Positions 6,881-15,370 of a stretch of 64,000 nt of DNA are shown one piece after another. The first letter of the stretch is position 1. Each line of letters begins with the position of its first letter. The notes below the pieces were generated by a model. It ran no database searches, was not told the DNA's origin, and worked only from the letters and a program-made list of their open reading frames with translations. This stretch comes from Leucobacter celer subsp. astrifaciens. GTDB taxonomy: Bacteria > Actinomycetota > Actinomycetes > Actinomycetales > Microbacteriaceae. The position numbers and the translations under genes are program-made. The stretch covers positions 62,001-126,000 of the forward strand of contig NZ_JHEI01000137.1 of the NCBI RefSeq assembly GCF_001273835.1, in the 5' to 3' direction.

Positions 6881-8890
6881 ATGGGACTCGCTCGGAAAAC
6901 CTCACAGCTGACCACTGCGATTGCCATTGCGGCGCTCATTCTGGGCGGCGCGGTCGCGGTACCGGCACACGCTGAGGGGAGTGAAGCGGAGCTCGCGCCG
7001 GTACAGGAGCCGGCACCAGTGCAGGAGCCCGCGCCGGTACAGGAGCCCTCACCGGTACAGGAACCCATACAGGCTGAGGCGCCCGCACCAGTAGAAGCAC
7101 TCGCACCGGCGGAAGCACCCGCACCGCTCTCCGACGCAGACGGCGAAGAACCTCCGCGACCGATGCCGATCACCGCCCCTGCCCCGAACGGCACCTGGTT
7201 GTGGCCCGGCTCGACCTACACCGGCAACTTCGCCGACCCGCAGATCCTGCCGGTCGCCGAACCCGGCGGCACCGTGTACTACGCCTTCGCCACGAACTCC
7301 GGCAACCGCAACCTCCCCGTGCTGCGCAGCACCGACCTGCAGAGCTGGACCGTCACCTCGTACTCCTCCGACATGGGCTGGTACGACCGTGGCAGGCCCG
7401 ACGACTACGACCCCTTCACCGACAATGCGATCCCGAGCGAGATCCGCAACTTCAACTACCTCGTGCCGAACAGCACGCCCGCCCTGCAGCGCCGCGAGGC
7501 CTGGCTCAACGCCGACGGTCTCGTGTCACCGCGACCCAGCTGGGCGCGGGCGATGCCCCGCAACCCCGCCGACTCCGGTGACTTCGGCTGGCGCTCGCAA
7601 GAGACCTGGGCCCCCGGCATCGCCTACTTCAACGGCAAGTACCACGCCTACCTCTCGATCCGCGCAACGGGCGGTGGTCCCGACCGCTTCTGCATCGGGC
7701 TCGCCACCTCGACGAAGCCCGCGGGCCCCTACCGGTACGTCGGCGGCAACTCGAACGTCGTCTGTCCCAAAGACCGCCCCAACGGCGTCATCGACGCCGA
7801 ACCCTTCTCGTACCAGGGCAAGTGGTACCTCCTGTGGAAGAGCGAGAACGCCGTCGGCACCCGTCAGGGGCTGCACGCGCAGGAGATCGACGTCTCCACG
7901 GGACGCCTCAAAGCCGGATCCCGCACCGTCGACCTGCTGCAGCGCGACCTCTCCAGCAGCTGGGAGAAGCACGCCATCGAGAATCCGTCGATGGCCACCA
8001 TCGGCGGCACGACCTACCTGATCTACTCGAGCGGCGAGTTCTGGTCGGGCCCCAACACCACCAGCGGCTACTCCACGAGCTACGCCGTCTGCCCCAAGGG
8101 TCCCACAGCCCCCTGCACCCGCCCCGCGGGCGACAACCGGCTGCTCGCCAGCGCCGGCTCGGTGCAGGGACCGGGCGGCGGCAGCTTCTTCGTCGATGCC
8201 AAGGGTACCTGGCGCTTCGTGTACCACTCCTACACGCTCGGCGGTCGCTGGGATCTGCGCCAGATGCGCATCGCCAACATCTACCGCTGGCCCAGCGGCG
8301 CCATCGCGATCGCCGACGGCGCCCGCCCCCGCTTCGCCGACGTGCCCGTGCACCAGCAGTTCCACCGGCACATCATGTGGCTCTCCGAACGCGGCATCAC
8401 CACGGGCGACAAGGCCGGCAACTTCCGTCCGCTCGGCAGCACGAGCCGATCCGACATGGCCGCGTTCCTCTACCGCTACGCGGGCTCGCCCAAGTACACC
8501 CCGAGCGGCCCCGAACCCTTCGCCGACGTGAACAAGAGCACCAAGTTCTACAAGGAGATCCGTTGGATGCACGCCAAGGGACTCGCCACCGGCACCAAGC
8601 AGGCGACCGGCAAACCGCTCTACAAGCCGAAGCAGGCGATCACCCGCGAGGCCATGGCCGCGTTCTTCTACCGTCTCAGCGGCACGAAGGGATATACGCC
8701 GCGCGGCAAGGAGCCGCTGGTCGACGTGAACCGCTCGTCGAAGTTCTACCGCGAGATCCGCTGGATGTACGACAACGGCATCACCACGGGCATCACGTCC
8801 GGAAACCAGGTGCGCTACAACGAGTACGGCACCACGAAGCGCGATGCCTTCGCCGCCTTCCTCATGCGCTACGACGAGAAGTACCGTTGA
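6881..8890 (+). CDS. Secreted GH43-like glycosidase with three C-terminal SLH-like repeats
   Basis: The 669-residue product opens with a Sec signal (hydrophobic core IAIAALILGGAVAVP, cleavage near AHA, residue 31) and a Pro-rich spacer of APVQEP repeats (about 38-66). A five-blade GH43-type region follows (about 100-480): FADPQI near the first catalytic Asp, VLRSTDLQSWTV, WAPGIAYFNGKYHAYLS, VIDAEPFSYQGKWYLLW (the pKa-tuning Asp) and AIENPSM (likely acid Glu). The end (486-669) has three repeats of the form FADV...FYKEIRWM...GLATG...TREAMAAF. GH43 enzymes cleave arabinan, xylan or galactan side chains; the substrate here is unknown. The same repeats end the metallopeptidase at 30962. A GGGAAGG site precedes the ATG and a TAGGCT -10-like element lies at 6845. 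Confidence 0.85.
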   Translation: MGLARKTSQLTTAIAIAALILGGAVAVPAHAEGSEAELAPVQEPAPVQEPAPVQEPSPVQEPIQAEAPAPVEALAPAEAPAPLSDADGEEPPRPMPITAPAPNGTWLWPGSTYTGNFADPQILPVAEPGGTVYYAFATNSGNRNLPVLRSTDLQSWTVTSYSSDMGWYDRGRPDDYDPFTDNAIPSEIRNFNYLVPNSTPALQRREAWLNADGLVSPRPSWARAMPRNPADSGDFGWRSQETWAPGIAYFNGKYHAYLSIRATGGGPDRFCIGLATSTKPAGPYRYVGGNSNVVCPKDRPNGVIDAEPFSYQGKWYLLWKSENAVGTRQGLHAQEIDVSTGRLKAGSRTVDLLQRDLSSSWEKHAIENPSMATIGGTTYLIYSSGEFWSGPNTTSGYSTSYAVCPKGPTAPCTRPAGDNRLLASAGSVQGPGGGSFFVDAKGTWRFVYHSYTLGGRWDLRQMRIANIYRWPSGAIAIADGARPRFADVPVHQQFHRHIMWLSERGITTGDKAGNFRPLGSTSRSDMAAFLYRYAGSPKYTPSGPEPFADVNKSTKFYKEIRWMHAKGLATGTKQATGKPLYKPKQAITREAMAAFFYRLSGTKGYTPRGKEPLVDVNRSSKFYREIRWMYDNGITTGITSGNQVRYNEYGTTKRDAFAAFLMRYDEKYR

Positions 8891-8903
8891 TCCCGCTCGC
8901 GGT

Positions 8904-9851
8904 TCAGCGGCACACCTCGAAGACGTACGTCCCGTCACCTGGAGTCGTGAGCTCACGATCCCGGAGCACCATGGAAGACGGCGAGTCCGGATCCGAGCAC
9001 AGGCGCGCGAACGAGTGCGGCAGCATGTCCGTGTACTCGATGTCGATGACGTTCGGCCCGTAGACCTCGGCGTAGGCTCCGCACTCCTCATACGCGGCGC
9101 ACTCCTCGACCACGGCGAAATCGAAGCCCGCCCGCGCCCGCAGCAGCTCCGCATCCTCCGCGGCATTCTTCTGACCAGCGGCGAGGCCCGCACGGTGCGC
9201 GGCTGTCACGTACGCTTCTGCGAGCGCGACGCCGTCCTCCCGGGTCAACGCCCCTCCGGAACGGGTGTAGGTGTCGAGATTGTCGAACTCGACCGCATCG
9301 AAACCCGCGGCCGCGCATCCCTCGATCCACGGTACGACTCGAGCGAGGATAGCGTCCCTCCGAGCCCCGGTCGACGTGTCGAGCAGTGCCTCGTCGGGCC
9401 AGTCCGGGTCGACGACCGGGCCGTTGGCGTCGCGCAGCAGCACCTCCTCGGGCCACTCGTGCATCTCCCCGGGCTGCGTCTGGAAGCCGTTCACGTAGCA
9501 GATCGAGTAGCGCTCGGGATCGGGATCGGCCAGGCGATCCCGGACCACGATGCCGACCTCGTCGGTCGGAGGATAGGGACCGCCGATCTGATAGTCCGGT
9601 GCGGCGCCGGCAGGCGGAGGCGGATGTCCTCCCGAAGCAGCATCCGGGACGGGGTCCGAGGGTGCTGCCGAGCGGGGCGCCGTCGGACTCGCGTCCCCAC
9701 TCGTGCGTCCGTCACCCGGCACGCAGCCGGTGGCGAGCGCGAAGCTGAGCAGCACGGCGGCGAGCCGAGCAGCTCGGCCCGGGGTCACGCGTCGTCCCTG
9801 CCCCGGGGGTACGGCGCGCCGGCCGTCCGCGCGATCGTGGGCCGGGTTCAT
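8904..9851 (-). CDS. GH114-type (endo-alpha-1,4-polygalactosaminidase-like) lipoprotein
   Basis: The protein resembles the GH114/TM1410-type TIM barrel: ICYVNGFQTQPGEMHEWPEE, then LARVVPWIEGCAAAGFDAVEFDNLD, GLAAGQKNAAED and FAVVEECAAYEECG. The acidic residues of EFDNLD and VEE are the expected catalytic carboxylates. A hydrophobic segment ending LATGC is a lipobox, so it should be a lipoprotein on the outer face of the membrane. ATG 9851 overlaps the stop of the upstream DUF6541 gene (ATGA), which supports it; GTG 9788 would give a shorter signal peptide and is the alternative (294 residues). Coupling to the membrane glycan module suggests that it trims or processes that glycan. GH114 enzymes are known to cut galactosamine polymers; the substrate here is inferred at best. 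Confidence 0.82.
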   Translation of the reverse strand: MNPAHDRADGRRAVPPGQGRRVTPGRAARLAAVLLSFALATGCVPGDGRTSGDASPTAPRSAAPSDPVPDAASGGHPPPPAGAAPDYQIGGPYPPTDEVGIVVRDRLADPDPERYSICYVNGFQTQPGEMHEWPEEVLLRDANGPVVDPDWPDEALLDTSTGARRDAILARVVPWIEGCAAAGFDAVEFDNLDTYTRSGGALTREDGVALAEAYVTAAHRAGLAAGQKNAAEDAELLRARAGFDFAVVEECAAYEECGAYAEVYGPNVIDIEYTDMLPHSFARLCSDPDSPSSMVLRDRELTTPGDGTYVFEVCR

Positions 9852-11836
9852 CCGCAGTCGACGCGGAAGAGCACGGCGTCGCCCTCGCGATCGGCCTCCG
9901 CGAGGATCGGCGAGCGATCCAGCCCCTGCATCCGCTCGAACGGCACACCCCGGCGGGTGTCGCTGTCGAGCACGTAGTCCATGCCGAAGTCGAGCACGAA
10001 CCCGACCTCCAGCTCATGCGCCAGGCTGCACGCGCGGGTCGGATCGCTCACGATCGAGTCGACCAGTTCGTAGCCGCGCGCGTCGTAGCGGCCTCCGGCG
10101 TGCGGGAACACCATCTCGCGATCGGCCAGTGCGTACCCCAGCGCGCTGCCGTTGAGCGGGTTGTTGAGGATCCGCTCGCCCTCGGGCACTACCTCGTCGA
10201 GCCGCTCGAGCAGCCTCAGCTCGTCGTCGCTGAGCAGCGGGGTGGGCTCCTGATAGCTCTCTCGCACGATCTGCATGGCCGTGAACGTGCCCGCCTGCCC
10301 CGCCGCGACGAGGAAGAGCAGCGCCCATGCGGTCAGCGTGCGGGTCGCCCGCCGCGGATCGGTCGCGCGAGCGGCGGCGAGACGTCGCAGGCCGGGGCGC
10401 AGCATCGTCCACGCCGCCGAAGCGCCCAGCACCGCGAGCGGCAGTGCCCCGAACGGCACGAGCGAGGCGAGGCGGCGCGGGTCGTTGTACCAGGGGCTGA
10501 GGAACAGCGTGCGCCACTCCGAACTGGGGAAGCCGTCGGCGATGTAGTAGAAGAGCGCGAGTGCCGCCGCGCTGCCGATCAGCCAGCGCACGCGACGGTG
10601 CCGCCAGGCGATCACGGCCCCCAGCAGCACCAGCAGCGAGACGGTCCAGGCCGAGCCCTCCAGATGCGGTGTGCCGTCGATCGCCTGCACCAGGGCGGCG
10701 CGGAAGCCGTAGAAACCCTGCCAGACGTTGTCGGAGGTGCGCCCGCCGATCCACGCCGCCAGGGTCGCGGCGGCGAAGGCGCCCAGGCCGACCACGGCAC
10801 CGACACGACGCAGGGCGAGCGGGCGGCGCGGGATCGCGAGCAGCCCGTCGGCATCGGGCGTCGGGCCGCCGCGCAGAGCCCGCACCGCAGCCCACAGCAC
10901 CGGAACCGCACCCCAGACCAGGGCGGCGTGGATCACGTTGGGGTGCGCGAGCACCGCGGCGCCCAGCGCTCCGAGGAAGAGCAGCCACCGCGTGCCCTGC
11001 GAGAGCGGCATGGCCCGGCGCGAGGGCCCGAGATTGAGCATCTGCAGCCCCGCCACCAGCAGATACGGCATCAGCGCGAGGGTGAGCAGATTGGGGTAGA
11101 TCACGCCGTAGCCGGCGAGGAACAGCGGGAAGTTGGGGAACGCCGCGATGAGCGCCCCGGTGATGAGCGTGACCCGCAGGCTCGGTCCCGCGACCGCCCG
11201 GCCCAGCGCGAGTGCGCCCACGGGCCATACGACCGCCGAGACCGCGACGAGGGCGGCGTTCGTGGCGAGGGGGATCGACGCGCCCGTCAGCTGCACCAGC
11301 AGCGCCACGAACCCGTGCCAGAGGGTGGGGTAGAAGACCGGCGTGCCCGGCGAGGTGAGATCGACCGTCAGCGGCGAGGCCGACCCGGAGTCGAGGATGT
11401 AGCGCACCGCGTTGAGGTGGAAGCCCGCGTCGAAGGTCTGCGAGATCGCGTCGCCCCGCCCGAGGCCCGCGACGAGCGAGAGCGCGATCACGGCGCCGCC
11501 GATCGCGGCGGCGCCCAGCGAGACGAGCAGGTCGCGGCGCCCGGTGGCGGCGCTCATCCGGTTCCGCACCCGTTCGGAAGCGCCGAGCCAGCGGCGCAGG
11601 AGCAGCAGCACCGCGGCCAGGAGCACCGCGACGGCGAGCGGCGGCAGCAGCGACCACGAGACGCCGATTACGGGGGCGATGATGCTCGAGATCGCGACGA
11701 CCGCGAACGCGGCCGGCACGGCGACCACGGCGACCGCGAATCCGCGCAGCCTGAGCGCGAAGGAGACGGGGAGGCCGAGGATCGCGATGAGCGCGAGCGA
11801 CGCGGCAGCGGGCCCGGCGAAGGCCACCCAGCTCAC
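9848..11836 (-). CDS. Large multi-pass membrane protein, DUF6541 type
   Basis: The 662-residue protein has many hydrophobic helices in the first 500 residues (for example ALRLRGFAVAVVAVPAAFAV and a following LLPPLAVAVLLAAVLLLL), a large loop after the fourth or fifth helix with SQTFDAGFHLNAVRYIL, and a C-terminal soluble part (about 540-662). An early acidic/His loop followed by repeated helices is the layout of GT-C type membrane glycosyltransferases, and DUF6541 proteins of actinobacteria are usually placed in glycan clusters. A polyprenyl-phosphate-sugar dependent transferase is therefore plausible but not shown. It overlaps DUF2304 upstream and the GH114 gene downstream by four bases each, and lies behind a DPM1-like GT2 that could make its lipid-linked sugar donor. 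Confidence 0.75.
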   Translation of the reverse strand: MSWVAFAGPAAASLALIAILGLPVSFALRLRGFAVAVVAVPAAFAVVAISSIIAPVIGVSWSLLPPLAVAVLLAAVLLLLRRWLGASERVRNRMSAATGRRDLLVSLGAAAIGGAVIALSLVAGLGRGDAISQTFDAGFHLNAVRYILDSGSASPLTVDLTSPGTPVFYPTLWHGFVALLVQLTGASIPLATNAALVAVSAVVWPVGALALGRAVAGPSLRVTLITGALIAAFPNFPLFLAGYGVIYPNLLTLALMPYLLVAGLQMLNLGPSRRAMPLSQGTRWLLFLGALGAAVLAHPNVIHAALVWGAVPVLWAAVRALRGGPTPDADGLLAIPRRPLALRRVGAVVGLGAFAAATLAAWIGGRTSDNVWQGFYGFRAALVQAIDGTPHLEGSAWTVSLLVLLGAVIAWRHRRVRWLIGSAAALALFYYIADGFPSSEWRTLFLSPWYNDPRRLASLVPFGALPLAVLGASAAWTMLRPGLRRLAAARATDPRRATRTLTAWALLFLVAAGQAGTFTAMQIVRESYQEPTPLLSDDELRLLERLDEVVPEGERILNNPLNGSALGYALADREMVFPHAGGRYDARGYELVDSIVSDPTRACSLAHELEVGFVLDFGMDYVLDSDTRRGVPFERMQGLDRSPILAEADREGDAVLFRVDCG

Positions 11837-12285
11837 GAGAGCGTGCCCCGGTCCGGGTCGGAGTCCCGATCCCGGTCGGTGTCCTGCTCAGGCTCGGAAC
11901 CCCGGCCTCGGTCGGCGCCCCGATCCGAGTGCGTGTTCCCCTCGGGGAGCTGCTCCCGGATCCGCGTCTCCATGAGGGCCACGGCTCGCGCCAGATCGGT
12001 CACCCGCGCATCGCTCCGGGCCTTCGCGCGCACCACCGCGACCGCGAAGACCAGCATCGCCACGATGAACAGGTAGAGCAGCAGGTCGGTGCCGCGCCCG
12101 ATGCCGAAGAAGTTGGCCACGCTCGTGAGCACCGCCGGGAACATGATCGCCACGATCGCGGCGGCCACGAAGAGGATCGCGAAGATCCGCTTGAGCGCGA
12201 GCGAGCGCTCGCCCGGCAGGAAGCGCACCGCGAGGGCCGCCGCGGCGATCACGGCGGCGATGAGCAGGATCTGGAAGAGAGTCAT
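11833..12285 (-). CDS. DUF2304 membrane protein
   Basis: This 150-residue protein has three hydrophobic helices (MTLFQILLIAAVIAAAALAV; LKRIFAILFVAAAIVAIMF; DLLLYLFIVAMLVFAVAVV), a short helical stretch (ARVTDLARAVALMETRIREQ), and an Asp/Arg-rich tail coded by repeated GATCCCGA-like words (about 115-150). DUF2304 genes are regularly found next to a GT2 polyprenyl-phosphate glycosyltransferase, as here, and are thought to assist membrane glycosylation; biochemical function is unknown. The start lies 8 bases after the GT2 stop, and its stop overlaps the DUF6541 start (ATGA). Confidence 0.8.
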   Translation of the reverse strand: MTLFQILLIAAVIAAAALAVRFLPGERSLALKRIFAILFVAAAIVAIMFPAVLTSVANFFGIGRGTDLLLYLFIVAMLVFAVAVVRAKARSDARVTDLARAVALMETRIREQLPEGNTHSDRGADRGRGSEPEQDTDRDRDSDPDRGTLS

Positions 12286-12293
12286 GAGGGCAC

Positions 12294-12992
12294 CTAACGG
12301 ATGATCAGGTCCACGAGAATGTTCACGGAGTTGAGCAGCGACTGCCCCTTGGCCTTCGAGTAGTCGGAGTAGATGACCTCGACCGGCTGCTCTGCGTAGG
12401 GCAGGCCGGTGCGACCCAGCTGCACCACGATCTCGGTGCCGTGGGCCATGCGATCCTGCCGCAGCTTGATGCGTCGCAGCGCATCCTCGCGGATCACGCG
12501 CAGCCCGTTGTGCGCGTCGGTGAGGCGGGTGCGCGTGGTGAGATTGGTCACCGCGACGGCGGTCTTGAGCACGATCTTCTTGAGGATCCCCGGATCGGTG
12601 CGATCGTCGAGGAAGCGGGATCCGAAGACGATCGCGAGGTCCTCGTCGCGGGCGCGACTCACCATCGCGGCCGCGTCCTCGACGCGGTGCTGCCCGTCGG
12701 CGTCGAAGGTCACCACGTAGCGGGCGCCGCGCTCGAGCGCGTATTCGAAGCCCGTCTGCAGCGCTGCTCCCTGACCCAGGTTGATGGGGTGCGTGACGAG
12801 GCGAGCACCCGCCGCGAGCGCGATGCCGCCCGAACCGTCGCGCGATCCATCGTCGATGCAGACGACGTTGGGGAAGACCGGCAGGAGCCCCTCGACCACG
12901 CCCGCGATGACCGTCGCCTCGTTGTAGAGCGGGATGACCACCCAGACGTCGGCGGCCGCGACCGGGCGCTCTGCCGCTGGTTCAAGGGTCAT
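12294..12992 (-). CDS. GT2 glycosyltransferase, dolichyl/polyprenyl-phosphate-mannose synthase-like
   Basis: I place the start at ATG 12992 (232 residues, MTLEPAAERP); a longer frame to 13055 has no GT2-like sequence. The GT-A fold opens with VWVVIPLYNEATVIAGVVEG, followed by CIDDGSRDGSGG (first metal/nucleotide Asp pair) and FDADGQH (the DxD motif). A DPM1-like middle stretch, FGSRFLDDRTDPG, comes next. There is no C-terminal membrane segment, so it is the short soluble form that relies on partner proteins. Expected reaction: transfer of a hexose from a nucleotide sugar to polyprenyl phosphate on the cytoplasmic face. It heads the operon GT2 - DUF2304 - DUF6541 - GH114 and is divergent from the DegT aminotransferase, with only 56 bases between the starts. 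Confidence 0.87.
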   Translation of the reverse strand: MTLEPAAERPVAAADVWVVIPLYNEATVIAGVVEGLLPVFPNVVCIDDGSRDGSGGIALAAGARLVTHPINLGQGAALQTGFEYALERGARYVVTFDADGQHRVEDAAAMVSRARDEDLAIVFGSRFLDDRTDPGILKKIVLKTAVAVTNLTTRTRLTDAHNGLRVIREDALRRIKLRQDRMAHGTEIVVQLGRTGLPYAEQPVEVIYSDYSKAKGQSLLNSVNILVDLIIR

Positions 12993-13048
12993 ACAGGTAT
13001 TCTGGCAGATGATGGGCGCGCGATCCCGCGTGCATGAAAGGTGGATGC

Positions 13049-14161
13049 ATGTCATCTGAGCTCATTCCCGCGGCGAAGCCGATCATCGGCGACGATGAGC
13101 GCGAGGCGGTGGATCGTGTGCTGCGTTCCGGGATGATCGCTCAGGGGCCCGAGGTGGCCGCCTTCGAGCGGGAGTTCGCCGAGCACTTCGTGCAGGGCCG
13201 CGCCACGGTGGCCGTGAACTCGGGTACGAGCGGGCAGCACCTGGGCCTGCTGGCCGCCGGGGTGGGAGCCGGCGACGAGGTGATCGTGCCGTCGTTCACC
13301 TTCGCGGCGACGGGCAACTCGGTCGCGCTGACCGGGGCGACGCCGGTGTTCGCCGACATCGAGCCGCGCACCTTCACGCTCGACCCCGAGTCGGTGCGCG
13401 CCGCGATCACGCCGCGCACCAAGGGCATCATGCCGGTGCACCTCTACGGGCACCCGTTCCTCGTCGACGAGATCGAGGAGATCGCGAAGGAGCACGGACT
13501 CGCCATCTACGAGGACGCTGCGCAGGCGCACGGCGCTTCGTGGCGCGGACGCCCCGTCGGCACCATCGGCGACTTCGCGATGTTCAGCCTGTACCCCACG
13601 AAGAACATGACCTCGGGCGAGGGCGGCATGGTGTCGTGCGCCACCGAGGAGATCGCCCGCAACGTGCGCCTGCTGCGCAACCAGGGCATGGAGACCCAGT
13701 ACGCCAACGAGGTCATCGGCTTCAACGCCCGCATGACCGACGTGCACGCCGCCATCGGCCGCGTGCAGCTGACCAAGGTGAACGGGTGGACCGAGCTGCG
13801 CCGCCGCAATGCGGCCGTGCTGAACGCGGGCCTCGCGAGTATCGCCGGGGTCACCACCCCCTTCGTCGCAGAGGATGTCGTGCACGTCTACCACCAGTAC
13901 ACGATCCGCGTCGACGCCGCCGAGCGCGACCGCCTGCGCGACGCGCTGCGGGAGGAGCAGGGCGTGGGATCCGGCGTCTACTACCCGATCCCGAACCACC
14001 GCCTGCCCTCGCTCGCGCCGTTCGCGCCGGGCCTCGAGCTGCCGGAGACCGAGCGCGCAGCAGCCGAGGTGCTGTCGCTGCCCGTGCATCCCTCGCTCAC
14101 CGAGGGCGATCTCGAGCGCATCGTCGCCGGCGTCAGCGCCGTGCTGCGGGCCGGCGCGTAG
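13049..14161 (+). CDS. DegT/DnrJ/EryC1/StrS family sugar aminotransferase
   Basis: The ATG at 13049 is chosen because AAAGGTGG (13037-13044) lies correctly before it; an ATG at 13034 has no ribosome site. The 370-residue protein has the PLP-fold landmarks: VNSGTSGQHLGLLAAGVGAG (cofactor phosphate site), IYEDAAQAHGASWRG (Asp that binds the pyridine N) and FSLYPTKNMTSGEGGM, in which the Lys forms the Schiff base. These enzymes aminate keto-nucleotide sugars. Given the UDP-GlcNAc epimerase, dehydrogenase and oxidoreductase at 20.7-25.4 kb, amination of a UDP-3-keto-GlcNAc(A) intermediate (WbpE/WlbC type) is a reasonable guess; amination at C4 is the alternative. It begins the plus-strand run of transferase genes that continues to 20672. 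Confidence 0.9.
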   Translation: MSSELIPAAKPIIGDDEREAVDRVLRSGMIAQGPEVAAFEREFAEHFVQGRATVAVNSGTSGQHLGLLAAGVGAGDEVIVPSFTFAATGNSVALTGATPVFADIEPRTFTLDPESVRAAITPRTKGIMPVHLYGHPFLVDEIEEIAKEHGLAIYEDAAQAHGASWRGRPVGTIGDFAMFSLYPTKNMTSGEGGMVSCATEEIARNVRLLRNQGMETQYANEVIGFNARMTDVHAAIGRVQLTKVNGWTELRRRNAAVLNAGLASIAGVTTPFVAEDVVHVYHQYTIRVDAAERDRLRDALREEQGVGSGVYYPIPNHRLPSLAPFAPGLELPETERAAAEVLSLPVHPSLTEGDLERIVAGVSAVLRAGA

Positions 14162-14182
14162 ACCAGCCGGAGCCCCGACTAC

Positions 14183-15370
14183 GTGCGCATCGCGATCACC
14201 AGCCGTATCTTCGAGCCCGAGCCGAGTGCCGCCTCGTTCAGGCTCGCCGCGCTCGCCGCAGCCTTCGCCGGCCGCGGCGACGACGTGACGGTGCTGACGG
14301 TGCGCCCACCGGCTTCGCACCCGTCCCCGGAGCCCGGAGCGGGCAGGCCGGGCTACCGCGTCGCACGCTTCCCGGTGCTGCGCGACCGAGCGGGGTACGT
14401 GCGGGGGTACGTGCAGTACATGAGCTTCGACATCCCGCTCTTCTTCCGGGTGCTGTTCGGGCCGCGGCGCGAGCTGATCGTCTGCGAGCCCCCGCCCACC
14501 AGCGGCTTCTTCGTGCGGCTCGCCGCAGCCCTGCGGCGCACGCCCTACGCCTACTACGCCGCCGACATCTGGGCGGACGCCTCGGCGCAGACCGGGGCGC
14601 CGGGCTGGATGGTGGGCCTCGTGAGCCGCATCGAGCGCTTCGCGCTGAAGGGTGCGCGCGTGGTGCTCTCGGTCTCGGACGGGGTGACGGCGCGGCTGGC
14701 CGAGCTCGGGGTCGCGGGCATCGTGGTGACGGTGGGCAACGGTGTGGACGCCCCCCGTTTCGCCGGGGCGCTGCGGAGCACGCCCGAGCCGGAGGCCGAC
14801 GGCCGTCTGGTGTTCGTCTACGCGGGAACCGCTTCGGAGTGGCACGGCGCCGACGTGTTCGTGGAGGCCATGCCCGCTGTGCTGCGCGAGGTGCCGGAGG
14901 CCCGGCTGCGCTTCATCGGCGGGGGATCGGAGCGCGACGCGCTCGAGGCGCGCGCCGCCGAGCTCGGGATCGCGCACGCCGTCTCGTTCGAGCCGGTGAT
15001 GTCGGCCGAGCAGGTCGCACCCATCCTGCAGGGCGCCGCTGCCGCGGTCGCGAGCGTGCGCCCGGGGGCCGGGTACGACTTCGCGTTCCCCACCAAGCTC
15101 TACAGCGCCGCCGTCTGCGGGGCGCCGCTCATCCACTCCGGGCCGGGACCGGCCGTGGACTTCGTGCGCACCGAGGTCGACGACGCCCCCCTCGGCGCGG
15201 CGGTGACGGACGATCCGGCGGCGGCGGCCGAGGCGATGATCGAGGTCGCCCGCCGCCCGTTCGACGCCGAGCGGCGCCGACGCGTATCGGAGTGGGCTCA
15301 GCAGAACGTCAGCCTCGGCGCAGTCGCGGAGCGGGCCGTGCGCCGCCTCGTCTCGGCGGTGCAGCGGTGA
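14183..15370 (+). CDS. GT4 glycosyltransferase, WbuB-like
   Basis: The 395-residue protein starts at GTG 14183, 21 bases after the aminotransferase. MRIAITSRIFEPEPSAASFR is the glycine-poor N-terminal loop typical of WbuB-like GT4 enzymes, followed by LIVCEPPPTSGFFVRLAAAL and YYAADIWAD. The C-terminal half contains VTVGNGVDAPRF, FVYAGTASEWHGADVFVEAM and the donor-binding segment IGGGSERDALE. These families add amino sugars or deoxysugars to lipid-linked O-antigen type glycans. The donor is not identifiable. Its stop overlaps the start of the next gene (GTGA), so both are likely made from one message. Charged residues are abundant and there is no membrane helix, which fits a peripheral cytoplasmic enzyme. 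Confidence 0.87.
   Translation: MRIAITSRIFEPEPSAASFRLAALAAAFAGRGDDVTVLTVRPPASHPSPEPGAGRPGYRVARFPVLRDRAGYVRGYVQYMSFDIPLFFRVLFGPRRELIVCEPPPTSGFFVRLAAALRRTPYAYYAADIWADASAQTGAPGWMVGLVSRIERFALKGARVVLSVSDGVTARLAELGVAGIVVTVGNGVDAPRFAGALRSTPEPEADGRLVFVYAGTASEWHGADVFVEAMPAVLREVPEARLRFIGGGSERDALEARAAELGIAHAVSFEPVMSAEQVAPILQGAAAAVASVRPGAGYDFAFPTKLYSAAVCGAPLIHSGPGPAVDFVRTEVDDAPLGAAVTDDPAAAAEAMIEVARRPFDAERRRRVSEWAQQNVSLGAVAERAVRRLVSAVQR

Noticed and set aside
10016..12076. Plus-strand frame of 686 codons opposite DUF6541 and DUF2304
   Set aside because: Translation is a charged, low-complexity Arg/Gln/Glu string with no fold; the minus-strand frames have membrane helices, overlaps and family motifs.
13052..15136. 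Minus-strand frame of 694 codons opposite the aminotransferase and GT4 genes
   Set aside because: Covers two well-supported genes on the other strand and has no recognisable motif of its own.
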